This document shows positions 46,322 through 54,705 of a stretch of 64,000 bases of DNA, one piece after another (position 1 is the first letter of the stretch; each line of letters starts with the position of its first letter). The notes beneath the pieces are model-generated. The model made no database searches and was not told the DNA's origin. It saw only the letters and a list, made by a program, of their open reading frames with translations. The position numbers were made by a program, and so were the translations under genes. The DNA comes from Bradyrhizobiaceae bacterium (lineage in GTDB: Bacteria; Pseudomonadota; Alphaproteobacteria; Rhizobiales; Xanthobacteraceae). Where the stretch lies: the NCBI GenBank assembly GCA_947481685.1, contig CANKHA010000001.1:179991-243990 (forward strand), given 5' to 3'.

Positions 46322-46347
46322 CGCACCACTTGCACTTTATTCGTGCG
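46322..46347. promoter_or_regulatory. Candidate operator between the MFS pump and its LysR regulator
   Basis: CGCAC (46322-46326) and GTGCG (46343-46347) form an inverted repeat spaced by 16 bases in the divergent gap, with an inner GCAC...GTGC pair. LysR regulators bind interrupted palindromes of the T-N11-A kind; the fit here is only approximate. Confidence 0.3.
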
Positions 46348-46388
46348 TTTGACGCCATATCCCGATTGAACGGTGCTAGGGTCGATCC

Positions 46389-47327
46389 ATGGCGACACCC
46401 GATCTCAACTTGCTTGTCACTCTCGATGTACTGCTTGCAGAGGGCAGCGTTGTGCGTGCAGCCCAGCGGTTGCGGCTGAGCCCGTCGGCGATGAGCCGGG
46501 CGCTGGCGCGATTGCGTGAGACGACGGGCGATCCGTTGCTGGTCAGGGCCGGACGCGGTCTCGTTCCCACACCACGCGCGCTCGAACTTCGCGCGCGGGT
46601 CAGTCAACTCGTGCAGGACGGCACAACCGTTCTGCGCCCTGCCGGGATGCTTGACCTCAAACAGCTGGCCCGAACATTCACGCTGCGTACCAGGGAAGGC
46701 TTTGTGGAGAACTTCGGACCGGCCCTCATCGCGCGCGTTAGCGAAGGAGCGCCTAGCGTACGGCTGCGCTTCGTGCCGAAGCCAGACAAAGACAGCGCGC
46801 CGTTGCGCGATGGGGCCGTCGATCTGGAAACCGGGGTGGTGGGAAAGACGACGGGTCCCGAGGTACGTGCGCAGGCTTTGTTCCGCGACCGCTTCATTGG
46901 CGTGGTGCGCATGGGTCACGCGCTGAGCAAGGGCAAGATCACTCCCGCCCGTTATGCGGCCGGCAGGCACATCAGTATCTCGCGGCAGGGTCTCGACAAG
47001 GGACCGATTGATGAACTCTTGAAACCGTTCGGACTGGAACGGGAGATCGTGACGGTCGTCGATGGCTTTTCAACCGCGTTGGCTCTCGCTCGCGCTTCCG
47101 ATCTGATAGCCAGTGTTCCCGAACGACACACCGGGAATCTGCGCGCTGGAATGCACAGTTTTCTTCTTCCTGTCTCTACGCCGGAGTTCACGGTTTCATT
47201 GCTCTGGCACCCGCGGTTGGATGCCGATCCAGCGCATCGCTGGTTGCGCGGGTGCGTTCGGGACGCTTGTGCGGAGGGACTCATCGAATCTTCGACGCCT
47301 CGGAAGATCCGCCAAAAGCTGAAGTGA
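46389..47327 (+). CDS. LysR family transcriptional regulator
   Basis: A 312-residue regulator with the N-terminal winged helix (VTLDVLLAEGSVVRAAQRLR, LSPSAMSRALARLRE) and a substrate-binding domain. The N-terminal PDLNLLVTLDVLL is typical of the NodD/SyrM-like subgroup. It is transcribed divergently from the MFS pump, the usual setting for a local activator or repressor. A strong bidirectional terminator follows. Confidence 0.93.
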   Translation: MATPDLNLLVTLDVLLAEGSVVRAAQRLRLSPSAMSRALARLRETTGDPLLVRAGRGLVPTPRALELRARVSQLVQDGTTVLRPAGMLDLKQLARTFTLRTREGFVENFGPALIARVSEGAPSVRLRFVPKPDKDSAPLRDGAVDLETGVVGKTTGPEVRAQALFRDRFIGVVRMGHALSKGKITPARYAAGRHISISRQGLDKGPIDELLKPFGLEREIVTVVDGFSTALALARASDLIASVPERHTGNLRAGMHSFLLPVSTPEFTVSLLWHPRLDADPAHRWLRGCVRDACAEGLIESSTPRKIRQKLK

Positions 47328-47350
47328 CGTTGCGAAGTTGAGGTCAAACA

Positions 47351-47380
47351 AAAAGGGCGCCGTCACAGCGGCGCCCTTTT
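47351..47380. terminator. Bidirectional terminator between convergent genes
   Basis: AAAAGGGCGCCG (47351-47362), loop of six bases, CGGCGCCCTTTT (47369-47380): a perfect 12-base stem with A and T tracts on the outer sides, so it can end both the LysR gene and the minus-strand binding-protein gene. Confidence 0.95.
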
Positions 47381-47400
47381 CAAGAAAAGAATTCAGCCGA

Positions 47401-48423
47401 TCATTTTTCCACGGGGATGATCACCTTGGCCCGCTCGAGCACGGCCGGCGGTGTCTTGAACAGCCGGGCGATCAACTCCTGAACATCCTTGCCGGGAATC
47501 GCATTCACTTCGAGATTAGCTTTCTCCATTTCCGCCAGGAAGACAGGGTCCTTCATGGTGTCGTCGAAAGCCTTGCGGAGCACCGCCACCGTCTCGGCGT
47601 CGAGTCCCGGCGGCGCAATGAACGGTCGCCCGATCACCTGGCGCGAGAACACCAGTTCGAGCAGCGCGCGGTCTTCAGCATTATTGGCCAATTCGGTGAC
47701 AAGCGGAACATTAGGCAGGTCTGCGTGCTTGGAGGTCGAGAACTGCACCAGGTTCTTGATCTTGCCGTCGCGGATCCATTCCGGATTCATGCTGGTGATG
47801 CTGGACCATGACCAGCCCATGCGGCCTTCAACCTCGCCGCGCTCCATGGCGAGGACGATTTCGTTGCCGCTCTTGTAGCCGGTGATCATCTTCAGCTTGG
47901 TGCCGAGCACCGCGTTCATCACCTGCGCGAACAAGAGGCTGTCGGCGATGGCGCCGACGATCATCTCTTTGTTCTTGATGTCGTCATAGGTCTTGATCGG
48001 CGAGGTGTGCCAGGCCACGCCGACACTGACCTCGTTGTTCATGCTGCCGACCCAGTTGAACTTCGTGCTTTCGAAGCGGATACCGCCGGAACCGAGAAGC
48101 TCGTCGGTGGGCAAGCCGCGGGCAACGGTGGCGATGACCGTGCCGTCCTTCGGCGCGATGTTGTAGAGAAAATTGGCAGCCGTGCGGGTCGTCGCGCCCG
48201 GCATGTTCTTGACGATGACCATGGGATTGCCGGGCAGATGCTTACCGATGTGACGCGCCAGCGCGCGGGCGTAGATGTCGTAACCGCCGCCGGTGTCGTA
48301 GCCCACGATGATCTCGAAGGTCTTGCCTTTGAACCTGTCGGCGCCCGTCTGCGCGCTTGAAGGCAGGCTTGAGCCCGCAATGATCGCGACAACCGCGATG
48401 AATACACTCACCGTCTTCCGCAC
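47401..48423 (-). CDS. Bug/TctC family tripartite tricarboxylate-type substrate-binding protein
   Basis: A 340-residue periplasmic binding protein with a signal peptide (about 24 residues, ending SSLPSSAQTG). The Bug fold signatures are visible: FEIIVGYDTGGGYDIYARALARH near the start, VKNMPGA and VARGLPTDELLG. Ligands in this family are carboxylates such as tricarboxylates or aromatic acids. No TctA/TctB membrane genes are adjacent, so it is an orphan, common for this family. A possible tRNA remnant lies just upstream (48497-48524). Confidence 0.9.
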   Translation of the reverse strand: MRKTVSVFIAVVAIIAGSSLPSSAQTGADRFKGKTFEIIVGYDTGGGYDIYARALARHIGKHLPGNPMVIVKNMPGATTRTAANFLYNIAPKDGTVIATVARGLPTDELLGSGGIRFESTKFNWVGSMNNEVSVGVAWHTSPIKTYDDIKNKEMIVGAIADSLLFAQVMNAVLGTKLKMITGYKSGNEIVLAMERGEVEGRMGWSWSSITSMNPEWIRDGKIKNLVQFSTSKHADLPNVPLVTELANNAEDRALLELVFSRQVIGRPFIAPPGLDAETVAVLRKAFDDTMKDPVFLAEMEKANLEVNAIPGKDVQELIARLFKTPPAVLERAKVIIPVEK

Positions 48424-48496
48424 TGGCTTTCCTCCCGTTCGATCCGCTCACCGGCGGACTTTTCTGAAGCTACTTAGCGCTTCGGCAGTCTTGGCG

Positions 48497-48524
48497 ACAA
48501 GTTCAACTCTTGTCGCGCCCACCA
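48497..48524 (+). other. tRNA 3'-end-like fragment (T arm plus acceptor strand plus CCA)
   Basis: ACAAG-TTCAACT-CTTGT forms a T arm with a 5-base stem and 7-base loop, followed by CGCGCCC, A and CCA. No matching 5' acceptor strand, D arm or credible anticodon arm is found upstream, so this is not a working tRNA. Such fragments are left by integration or excision of elements at tRNA genes. Confidence 0.55.
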
Positions 48525-48588
48525 GGCATGGCGATCGGATGGGCCTGGGTGCAGTGCGAAAGTTCCGTAAAGGCTGCAAATTTTTTCC

Positions 48589-48614
48589 GGAACACGCAGC
48601 GGTAACCGCGCGTT
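48589..48614 (+). promoter_or_regulatory. EcfG-type general stress promoter (full consensus)
   Basis: GGAAC (48589-48593), exactly 17 bases, CGTT (48611-48614). This is a perfect match to the alphaproteobacterial sigma EcfG consensus. The start of the small membrane-protein gene is 37 bases downstream of the -10, leaving room for a short leader with its ribosome binding site. Confidence 0.75.
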
Positions 48615-48650
48615 TCCTGACAGGACAGTTGTAGCCCCATGGAGGAAACA

Positions 48651-48869
48651 ATGGCTGATCGTGAAATCATTCATACGACCGACGGCGGCTCAAGCGGCAT
48701 GGGAGCAATCCTGGGCATGGTTTTGGGCGTGTTGCTTGTTGGCGGCTTGATCTTCTTCTTCGCCGGAAACTGGGATCGCGGCGGCAGCAAGGTAACGATC
48801 AATGCTCCGTCTGCGCCAGCAACCACGGGCACGTCGGTTCCGTCAGTGCCCGCCAATCCGGCCCGCTAG
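48651..48869 (+). CDS. Small single-helix membrane protein under a stress promoter
   Basis: A 72-residue protein starting at 48651 (MADREIIHTTDGG) with GGAGG six bases upstream, preferred over an ATG at 48639. A polar N terminus precedes a Gly-rich membrane helix (MGAILGMVLGVLLVGGLIFF) and an outer Ala/Pro/Ser/Thr-rich tail. It has its own EcfG promoter and a UUCG-loop terminator, so it is a self-contained stress unit. Related small proteins are common in Rhizobiales; no function is assigned. Confidence 0.85.
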   Translation: MADREIIHTTDGGSSGMGAILGMVLGVLLVGGLIFFFAGNWDRGGSKVTINAPSAPATTGTSVPSVPANPAR

Positions 48870-48889
48870 CGGTCAGGTATTGGTGTTGA

Positions 48890-48921
48890 AAGCCCCGGTC
48901 TTCGGACCGGGGCTTTTCTTT
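48890..48921 (+). terminator. UUCG-tetraloop terminator
   Basis: AAGCCCCGGTC (48890-48900), loop TTCG, GACCGGGGCTT (48905-48915), then TTCTTTT. The C(UUCG)G closing pair gives an extra-stable hairpin. Confidence 0.93.
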
Positions 48922-48981
48922 TGCCCGTCGTCGCATGACGCGCGATAAGGTTGGGTGAAAAACCATCCACGGAGATTCCCT

Positions 48982-49374
48982 ATGGGCGCGAGCTACAAAC
49001 CGTCAGGTCACCCCGACATATCGGTCTACATGATGGCTACGGACGCCGAGGCCGTGATGGCTTTTGCCGTCGATGTCTTTGGCGCGCAGGAATTGATGAA
49101 AATGACGCGGCCCGATGGCGCCATCATGCATGCCGAATTCCGGATTGGCGACAGTGTGGTCATGTTGTCGCAGGGTACCGATCAATACAAAGCCTTCCCC
49201 GTATGGCTGCATGTCTATGTTCAGGACGTCGATGCGACCTACAGGAAGGCGTTAGCGCGCGGCGCCGAGAGCGTGATGGAGCCGGTGAAACGGGACGATC
49301 CCGACGATCACGATCGCCGCGGCGGCATCAAGGATCCCGGGGGCAATACTTGGTGGATCGCGACCGCGAGTTAG
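48982..49374 (+). CDS. VOC superfamily protein (glyoxalase/PhnB-like)
   Basis: A 130-residue protein starting at 48982 (MGASYKPSGH) after GGAG. It has the paired beta-alpha-beta-beta-beta units of the vicinal oxygen chelate fold, with ISVYMMATDAEAVMAFAVDVFG at the start and GIKDPGGNTWWIAT at the end, close to PhnB-like members. Metal ligands are not conserved clearly enough to predict a reaction. Confidence 0.85.
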   Translation: MGASYKPSGHPDISVYMMATDAEAVMAFAVDVFGAQELMKMTRPDGAIMHAEFRIGDSVVMLSQGTDQYKAFPVWLHVYVQDVDATYRKALARGAESVMEPVKRDDPDDHDRRGGIKDPGGNTWWIATAS

Positions 49375-49517
49375 TCGTTAGCGCGTGAACCGCGTAGAGG
49401 TTTGAGCAATCTGCGCGAACTGGTTCGTCGAGAGCCGCATGGATATTTAGCAAGCTTCGTGAAAAGGTGTTCGCCGTATCGAAGGTATATTGGGAGAAAT
49501 ATTCAGGGGAGGAATAA

Positions 49518-50213
49518 ATGAAACAGTTTTTTGGACTGGCTTTCGGCTGTGCCTTGCTCGCTCTTTCTACCCGCGCAGAAGCCCAAGACGATAAAACCTA
49601 TCTTTCAATGAACGAGCTCGACACAACGCATTTCATGGCTCCTCCACCCTCTAAAGGGGTAACGCGACAGGAGTTGGACCGCATCCTGGTTTTGCAGGAA
49701 AAAAGAACAAAGGAACAAGCGGCGAAATCGGTGGCGGATTTGGAGCAAAGCGTCTTTCGCTTCGCGGACGTGATGGGGCCGGAATTCACGGCGGACAAAC
49801 TTCCGAAGGCTGCCAAGGTGTTCGAAAAAGTTTACAAAACAGAAAGCGCATTTAATAAACAGGGTAAGGAGAAATGGAATCGGGACAGGCCCCAAGTGGT
49901 GGACTCTCGTATCCAGCCGGTTGCAACATTTGCCAACAGCGGCTCCTATCCGAGCGGGCACGCCGCATTTGCATACCTGACCGCGATCGTCCTTGCTGAC
50001 ATCGTGCCGGAAAAACGCGATGCGATCTTCGTCCGGGCGGCCGAGTTTGGTCACAACCGCGTTCTTGGTGGCGTGCATTACCCAAGCGATATTGAATCCG
50101 GTCAACAGATGGCGGTCATGATTGCCGTCCTCATGTATAAGAATCCGACTTTCCGAAAAGACCTCGAAGAGGCGAGAGCGGAAGTGCGAACTGCCTTGAA
50201 TCTGGGTCAGTGA
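49518..50213 (+). CDS. Class A acid phosphatase (PAP2 superfamily), periplasmic
   Basis: A 231-residue protein after a GGGGAGGAATAA ribosome binding site, with a signal peptide ending RAEAQDD. The three-part PAP2 signature is present: KWNRDRPQ (K-x6-RP), SYPSGHAAF (PSGH) and HNRVLGGVHYPSDIESG (xR-x5-H-x3-D, with Asn in place of the usual Ser before Arg). It hydrolyses phosphomonoesters at low pH. The local AT content is higher than average, which could reflect transfer. Confidence 0.92.
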   Translation: MKQFFGLAFGCALLALSTRAEAQDDKTYLSMNELDTTHFMAPPPSKGVTRQELDRILVLQEKRTKEQAAKSVADLEQSVFRFADVMGPEFTADKLPKAAKVFEKVYKTESAFNKQGKEKWNRDRPQVVDSRIQPVATFANSGSYPSGHAAFAYLTAIVLADIVPEKRDAIFVRAAEFGHNRVLGGVHYPSDIESGQQMAVMIAVLMYKNPTFRKDLEEARAEVRTALNLGQ

Positions 50214-50278
50214 TCTTGCCAAGGGCCGATGGCCGAGATCATCCGGAGGACAACCGTTGATACTTCGCAGCTAGTCAA

Positions 50279-51112
50279 TCAAAGCTGCAGCGTGAGGCCT
50301 TCGCGCGCCACAAAGGCGCCCGGAAATGCGTTACCCGCCTCGGCCTCGACCTTCTGCATGAAGGCATCGTCGTGGTCGGGGTCGTGATGAAACACGGCGA
50401 GCTTCTTCACGCGTCCTGATTTCGCGAGCCGCACCGCCTGTTGCCAGGTGGAATGGCCCCAACCGGCGTGGTTCGGATATTCCTCGTCGGTATAGGTGCA
50501 GTCGTAGATCATCAGGTCGGCATTGTGGATGAGCGCCAGCACGTTGGAGTCGAGTTCGCCCTGCCGATGCTCCGTGTCGGTGATGTAGGCGACCGCCTTG
50601 CCGCCATGCTCCAGCCGGTAGCCGACGGAGCCGCCCGGATGGTTCAACATCCCGGTATGCACGGTGATGCCGCCGCCGAGATCGAGCATTTTGCCGGCGT
50701 GGAAGTCACGAAACTGCACCTCCGCCTTGAAGGCATCGATCTCAATCGGAAACAGCGGCGGGCTCATGATGCTGCGGATGGTCTCTTCCAGACGGGTCGC
50801 CGGCAGCAGATTGCCGGCCCATAGCGTGATGCGGTGTTGTGGCTCGTAGAAAGGCGCGAAGAACGGCACGCCGCAGACGTGATCCATATGGCAGTGGCTG
50901 AACAGGATATCCGTATTCAGGCTTCCGCCCTGACGGCCGAGCCAATCGCCGAGCTTCTTGATCCCGCTGCCGGCATCGAAAATCACCTGGCGCTGGCCGA
51001 GATCGATTTCTACGCACGAAGTATTGCCGCCGTAATGCACGGTGTCCGCGCCGGGCGTGGGCAGGGTGCCGCGCACGCCCCAGAACCGGACGGTGAGTTG
51101 TTCTGGCGGCAT
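50279..51112 (-). CDS. MBL-fold metallo-hydrolase
   Basis: A 277-residue metallo-beta-lactamase-fold enzyme with the metal motif FSHCHMDHVCG, Asp/His in YITDTEH and a C-terminal VFHHDPDHDD. Entry motif RFWGVRGTLPTPG and the following YGGNTSC are typical of the subgroup related to phosphodiesterases such as those cleaving cyclic nucleotides or carboxylated phosphoesters. Its position next to the CHASE2 cyclase invites the idea that it degrades a cyclic nucleotide, but this is inference. Confidence 0.88.
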   Translation of the reverse strand: MPPEQLTVRFWGVRGTLPTPGADTVHYGGNTSCVEIDLGQRQVIFDAGSGIKKLGDWLGRQGGSLNTDILFSHCHMDHVCGVPFFAPFYEPQHRITLWAGNLLPATRLEETIRSIMSPPLFPIEIDAFKAEVQFRDFHAGKMLDLGGGITVHTGMLNHPGGSVGYRLEHGGKAVAYITDTEHRQGELDSNVLALIHNADLMIYDCTYTDEEYPNHAGWGHSTWQQAVRLAKSGRVKKLAVFHHDPDHDDAFMQKVEAEAGNAFPGAFVAREGLTLQL

Positions 51113-51160
51113 GGGATCTCCAGGGAGCGAAGGAAGGGAAAGCTTAGCGGCTCTTGAGCG

Positions 51161-53383
51161 CTAAATCACTTGCGCCAGGCGCTCGCCGGAGGCGATTTCT
51201 GTGATCTTTTCTTCAAAGCGATTGTAGAAATTGGCCATCAGCGATCCCGCCAGCGCGCGGCAATGCGCAAGGGCCTTGCTGGCATCGCCGATCCTGCCTT
51301 CAGCCATCGCCGCCAGCAGCGCGGCGTGGCGCTGCGACAGCTCGATAAATTCCGGACTCGCAGCTTTGCTTTCGTCACCCACCATGCCGAACAGTTTCAT
51401 CGGCCGCGCCTTGCCCTTTAGCGGCATCGCCCCGGCTTCCAGGAAGGCAAATGCGGGTACCGCCCGCACGATTTCCTCGGAAACCACGATATCCATTCCG
51501 ACCGCCTTGCAGCTCGATTCGATCCGCGCGCTGGTGTTCACCACATCCCCCATGGCGGAGTAATTGAAGCGCCGTTGCGATCCCATGTTGCCGACGCAGG
51601 CTTCGCCGGTGTGCAGGCCGATGCCGATTTTGACCGCCGACAAACCACGTTCGCGGAAACCGAAGGCATCGCGCGCATTCAGGTCGTGCATCGCATCCCG
51701 CATCTTCAGCACCGCGCGGCAGGCGCGCAACGGATGCTGTTCGATATCAAGCGGCGCGTTCCAGAAAGCCATGATGGAGTCGCCGATATACTTGTCGATG
51801 GTGCCAAGCTCCGACTGGATGGCATCGCTGAGCGGCGACAGCAGCTCGTTCATGAAATCCACCAGTTCGGACGCGGGGAGCTTTTCCGAAATCGACGTGA
51901 AGTCGCGCACATCCATGAACATAATGGTGAGTTGCTTGGTCTCTCCGCCCAGCCGCATCAGGGACGGCGCGTGCACAAGTTTGGCGAGGAGGGCAGGAGC
52001 AAGATACTGGCCGAAGGCGCGCTGGACGAATTTCTTCTCGCGGTCGGTGGTCACATAGAGCATGCCGATCACGGCGAGATATGTCGTGGCAGCGCCGATC
52101 GAAGGATAAACTGGGTCGAACAATAGGCCGCCGTGGGAAAAAGCAAACCAGGACAGGGCGAGGCCTGCAGCGATGATCAGCGCGCCCGCCAAAGCGGCGT
52201 ATTGTGCGCCGAGCGCGATCAGCAACCAGGTCAGCAATGCTCCAAAGACGACAGTTGCAACGATCTCAAGGCCGTCCGCCCAATCCGGTCGGGACAGGAA
52301 TTGCTGGCTGATGATCTGCTCGATTGCCTGGGCATGGATCGACACGCCGGGCACAAGTTCGCCGAGCGGCGTCGGCCAGTTATCCAGGAGGCCGGCGGCA
52401 GATGTGCCCACCAGCACGATCTGGCCTTCGATCTTGGGCCTGATCTCGGCTTCCTTCGCGGGATCGAGCACGTCCTTGAACGAGACGTAACGCTCCCGGC
52501 GGTCGTAGTCGAACCAGACCCACAATTCGCCGGTGGGCGTTGTCGGCACGCGGAAGTCGCCAATACGCAGGTCCACCAGCGCGGGCAGGCCGGTGTCAAA
52601 CTCACCGCTCGCGGCGGTGCCTTTGACCACGATGCTTTTCTGCTGCTGCGCTACGCGCAGCGCTTCCGCGCTCAGATTGGGATAGGTCTTGCTGCCATCG
52701 GTAAACAGCAGCGGCACGCGACGCACGATGCCGGATTTGTCGCGCGCACTGATGCTCAGCGCGCCGACGCCGCTCGCGGCTTTGTCGAGCTGCTCAAGAT
52801 TGACCGCCGCTCCGATAAAGGGTGGCTGCACCACTTTCGTGGTGTCGGCGCCCGTTATCGCAAATCCGACTTTTACCGGCGGCCGCCGGCCGGTGTCGAT
52901 CTGTACCGCGGCGAAGCCGAGCACCACCGGTGCCTGCTCGATCGCCTTTGCAAAGACTTCGTCGTGATCCGGAAGCTGGGACATCAGCGTCTTGATCCGT
53001 TCCGCTTCCGCAGGATCGGCGATGCCAAGCTGACCGGCGAGGCGGCCCGGCGAGGTGCGGTCTGGCTCCGGGAAAATCATGTCGAGCGCGATCACCGCCG
53101 CGCCAAGATCGGTCATTCGGCTGACGAACTGCGCGAGCAGCGTGCGGGGCCAGGGCCACTGGCCGTACTGCGCGAGCGAGGCCTCGTTGATATCGACAAC
53201 GCGAACCGGAAAGTCCGCGTAGGGTCTTGGTTGCAAGTGCTGATAGATGTCGAAGCTGCGGTCGCGCAGTTGCGCGACAGGCGGGGGATCCCAGGCGCGC
53301 AACACAGTCGCGAGCGACAGCACAACGGTTGCCAGGAGCACCGTTGTTGTTGTCTTGCCGCGCAGGTGTTTCCAGATGGCCAT
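51161..53383 (-). CDS. CHASE2-domain adenylate/guanylate cyclase
   Basis: A 740-residue membrane cyclase. An N-terminal helix (about 12-30) and a periplasmic CHASE2 sensor (about 35-350, RVVDINEASLAQYGQWPWPR near its start) are followed by three helices (about 355-440) and a class III cyclase domain. The metal Asp residues are in MDVRDFTSISEKLP and YIGDSIMAFWNAP, with the transition-state region YSAMGDVVNTSARIES. The start at 53383 (ATG) was chosen over an in-frame TTG at 53404. It probably makes cAMP in response to an envelope signal. Neighbours include a membrane cNMP-binding protein. Confidence 0.93.
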   Translation of the reverse strand: MAIWKHLRGKTTTTVLLATVVLSLATVLRAWDPPPVAQLRDRSFDIYQHLQPRPYADFPVRVVDINEASLAQYGQWPWPRTLLAQFVSRMTDLGAAVIALDMIFPEPDRTSPGRLAGQLGIADPAEAERIKTLMSQLPDHDEVFAKAIEQAPVVLGFAAVQIDTGRRPPVKVGFAITGADTTKVVQPPFIGAAVNLEQLDKAASGVGALSISARDKSGIVRRVPLLFTDGSKTYPNLSAEALRVAQQQKSIVVKGTAASGEFDTGLPALVDLRIGDFRVPTTPTGELWVWFDYDRRERYVSFKDVLDPAKEAEIRPKIEGQIVLVGTSAAGLLDNWPTPLGELVPGVSIHAQAIEQIISQQFLSRPDWADGLEIVATVVFGALLTWLLIALGAQYAALAGALIIAAGLALSWFAFSHGGLLFDPVYPSIGAATTYLAVIGMLYVTTDREKKFVQRAFGQYLAPALLAKLVHAPSLMRLGGETKQLTIMFMDVRDFTSISEKLPASELVDFMNELLSPLSDAIQSELGTIDKYIGDSIMAFWNAPLDIEQHPLRACRAVLKMRDAMHDLNARDAFGFRERGLSAVKIGIGLHTGEACVGNMGSQRRFNYSAMGDVVNTSARIESSCKAVGMDIVVSEEIVRAVPAFAFLEAGAMPLKGKARPMKLFGMVGDESKAASPEFIELSQRHAALLAAMAEGRIGDASKALAHCRALAGSLMANFYNRFEEKITEIASGERLAQVI

Positions 53384-53578
53384 GTCCGCCCGTCCCGGAC
53401 GCAACCAATGGGCATCCCCTTGGGCGTCACTGAGCCATTATCTTGCATATCGCTGTGTTCTGGCGAACCTTTTTCATGGGGCTCACCAAAACCGCGCATC
53501 TGCCACGGCCCATCTTCAGCGGGCTGTCATCGTGTCTGTGGAATTGTGAGACGAATCCGCCGCGCTGGCGGGAGTTGA

Positions 53579-54091
53579 CTAGTTAATTTGCGGCGGATCG
53601 ACCCGGACAAAAGTGCCGGTCAGCGTGATGGTGCAGCCTTCGATATCCCGATAATTATCGAGCGTGCCGGTCAGCGTGACAAACACCGTGTCTGCCGCGA
53701 CCGTCGCCGGCGTCTGTGTGAAATTATACGTCTGTCCCGAACTCTCGTATTCGTCGTAGTCGCTTGGAGCCTTGGTGAAGCCGCCGCCGGCAATGGTGAA
53801 GCTGATGTAATTTCCGGTGCCATTGAATTGCCCGGTGTTGCTGTCTTTTTGAATCAGCTCCGCTTCACCGTTACGCATCCGGGTGAACGACGAGGACGGG
53901 TAATCGTTGTCAAGCTTCGGATAGAAAGAAGCGCGATCATTGTCCGGTGAGAAAAACAACCCGCCGCAATCTTCACTCTGATTGGTGACGCGCATCGAGC
54001 CATCCCACCGGAAGCGGTCGAGAATCTGAACTGCCTGGGTGGAGGAAGCTAAAACGGTCAGGGCAGCGGCAATCAGCAGGGTGCGGGTCAT
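53579..54091 (-). CDS. Small exported protein, family A
   Basis: A 170-residue protein with a signal peptide (MTRTLLIAAALTVLASSTQA). The mature part has DGSMRVTNQSEDCGG, a short Asn-Gly-Thr-Gly motif (FNGTGNYISFTIAG) and a C-terminal CTITLTGTF. The same pattern, in the same order, occurs in its upstream neighbour (54103-54591), so they are tandem paralogues. An upstream GTG at 54106 overlaps the neighbour's stop and is another possible start. Function unknown; probably periplasmic or secreted beta-rich domain with one disulfide. Confidence 0.78.
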   Translation of the reverse strand: MTRTLLIAAALTVLASSTQAVQILDRFRWDGSMRVTNQSEDCGGLFFSPDNDRASFYPKLDNDYPSSSFTRMRNGEAELIQKDSNTGQFNGTGNYISFTIAGGGFTKAPSDYDEYESSGQTYNFTQTPATVAADTVFVTLTGTLDNYRDIEGCTITLTGTFVRVDPPQIN

Positions 54092-54102
54092 GGTTTTCAC
54101 TC

Positions 54103-54591
54103 TCACTTCTGCTCAGGGCGCTTTAGAAATGCGCCGCGGAAACTCAGAACACAGCCCGCAATATTGCCGAATTTCGTGACCTGGCCGGTGACGCGAATCT
54201 CGGTGGTGGCGACGGTTGCAACAGCGGGGGCAATGCTAAAGTCGTATTTTCCGCCGCTCCACTGTGTCGACTCGCCGATCGTCGGATCGAAATCGATTCC
54301 GAGATAGGAGCCGGTGCCGTTCATGGTGTTTACGTTGGTCGTCGCCCGCAGCAGGACAATATGGCTGAGGTCATCCGTCTGCAGGATGATTGCAGATTTG
54401 GGGTCGGATCCAAGGATACGCGGCCGGAAGATGCCGCGCAGGCTGCCCTTGATATCGCCGATCGCATTGCATTTTGGAGTTGCGCTGGTGATTACGATCG
54501 AGCCGTCGTAAAGGCGGGCTTCTGCCCTCGCGCCGGTCGCGAAGCCCAAAGCCGTCGCGGCGGCGACCGCACCTGCAAGCATGAAACGCAC
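54103..54591 (-). CDS. Small exported protein, family A
   Basis: About 162 residues, probably from the GTG at 54591 behind AGGGGGAG (or the ATG at 54582), with a signal peptide ending TGARAEAR. The mature part has DGSIVITSATPKCN, MNGTGSYLGIDFDP and CVLSFRGAF, paralogous with the downstream gene. An open frame extends to 54651 but lacks a good start. Together with the downstream paralogue and the interrupted gene at 34349, at least three family members occur in the window. Confidence 0.76.
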   Translation of the reverse strand: MRFMLAGAVAAATALGFATGARAEARLYDGSIVITSATPKCNAIGDIKGSLRGIFRPRILGSDPKSAIILQTDDLSHIVLLRATTNVNTMNGTGSYLGIDFDPTIGESTQWSGGKYDFSIAPAVATVATTEIRVTGQVTKFGNIAGCVLSFRGAFLKRPEQK

Positions 54592-54705
54592 GGCGCTCCC
54601 CCTCGCCTTTTTGGCAGGACTACGAACGAGTTCCTGCGCCAAGAACGTCACGAAACAATAGCGTGAATACCGGCTCTTTCACAAGCGCGAGCCGGAAGCG
54701 ATCGA

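Noticed and set aside
41000..48524. A 7.5 kb island bounded by tRNA-Arg and the tRNA-like fragment
   Set aside because: The helicase, MFS and binding-protein genes have normal chromosomal composition, and the fragment does not match the tRNA-Arg end well.
52133..53578. 481-codon antisense frame opposite the cyclase
   Set aside because: Shadow frame without a recognisable domain.
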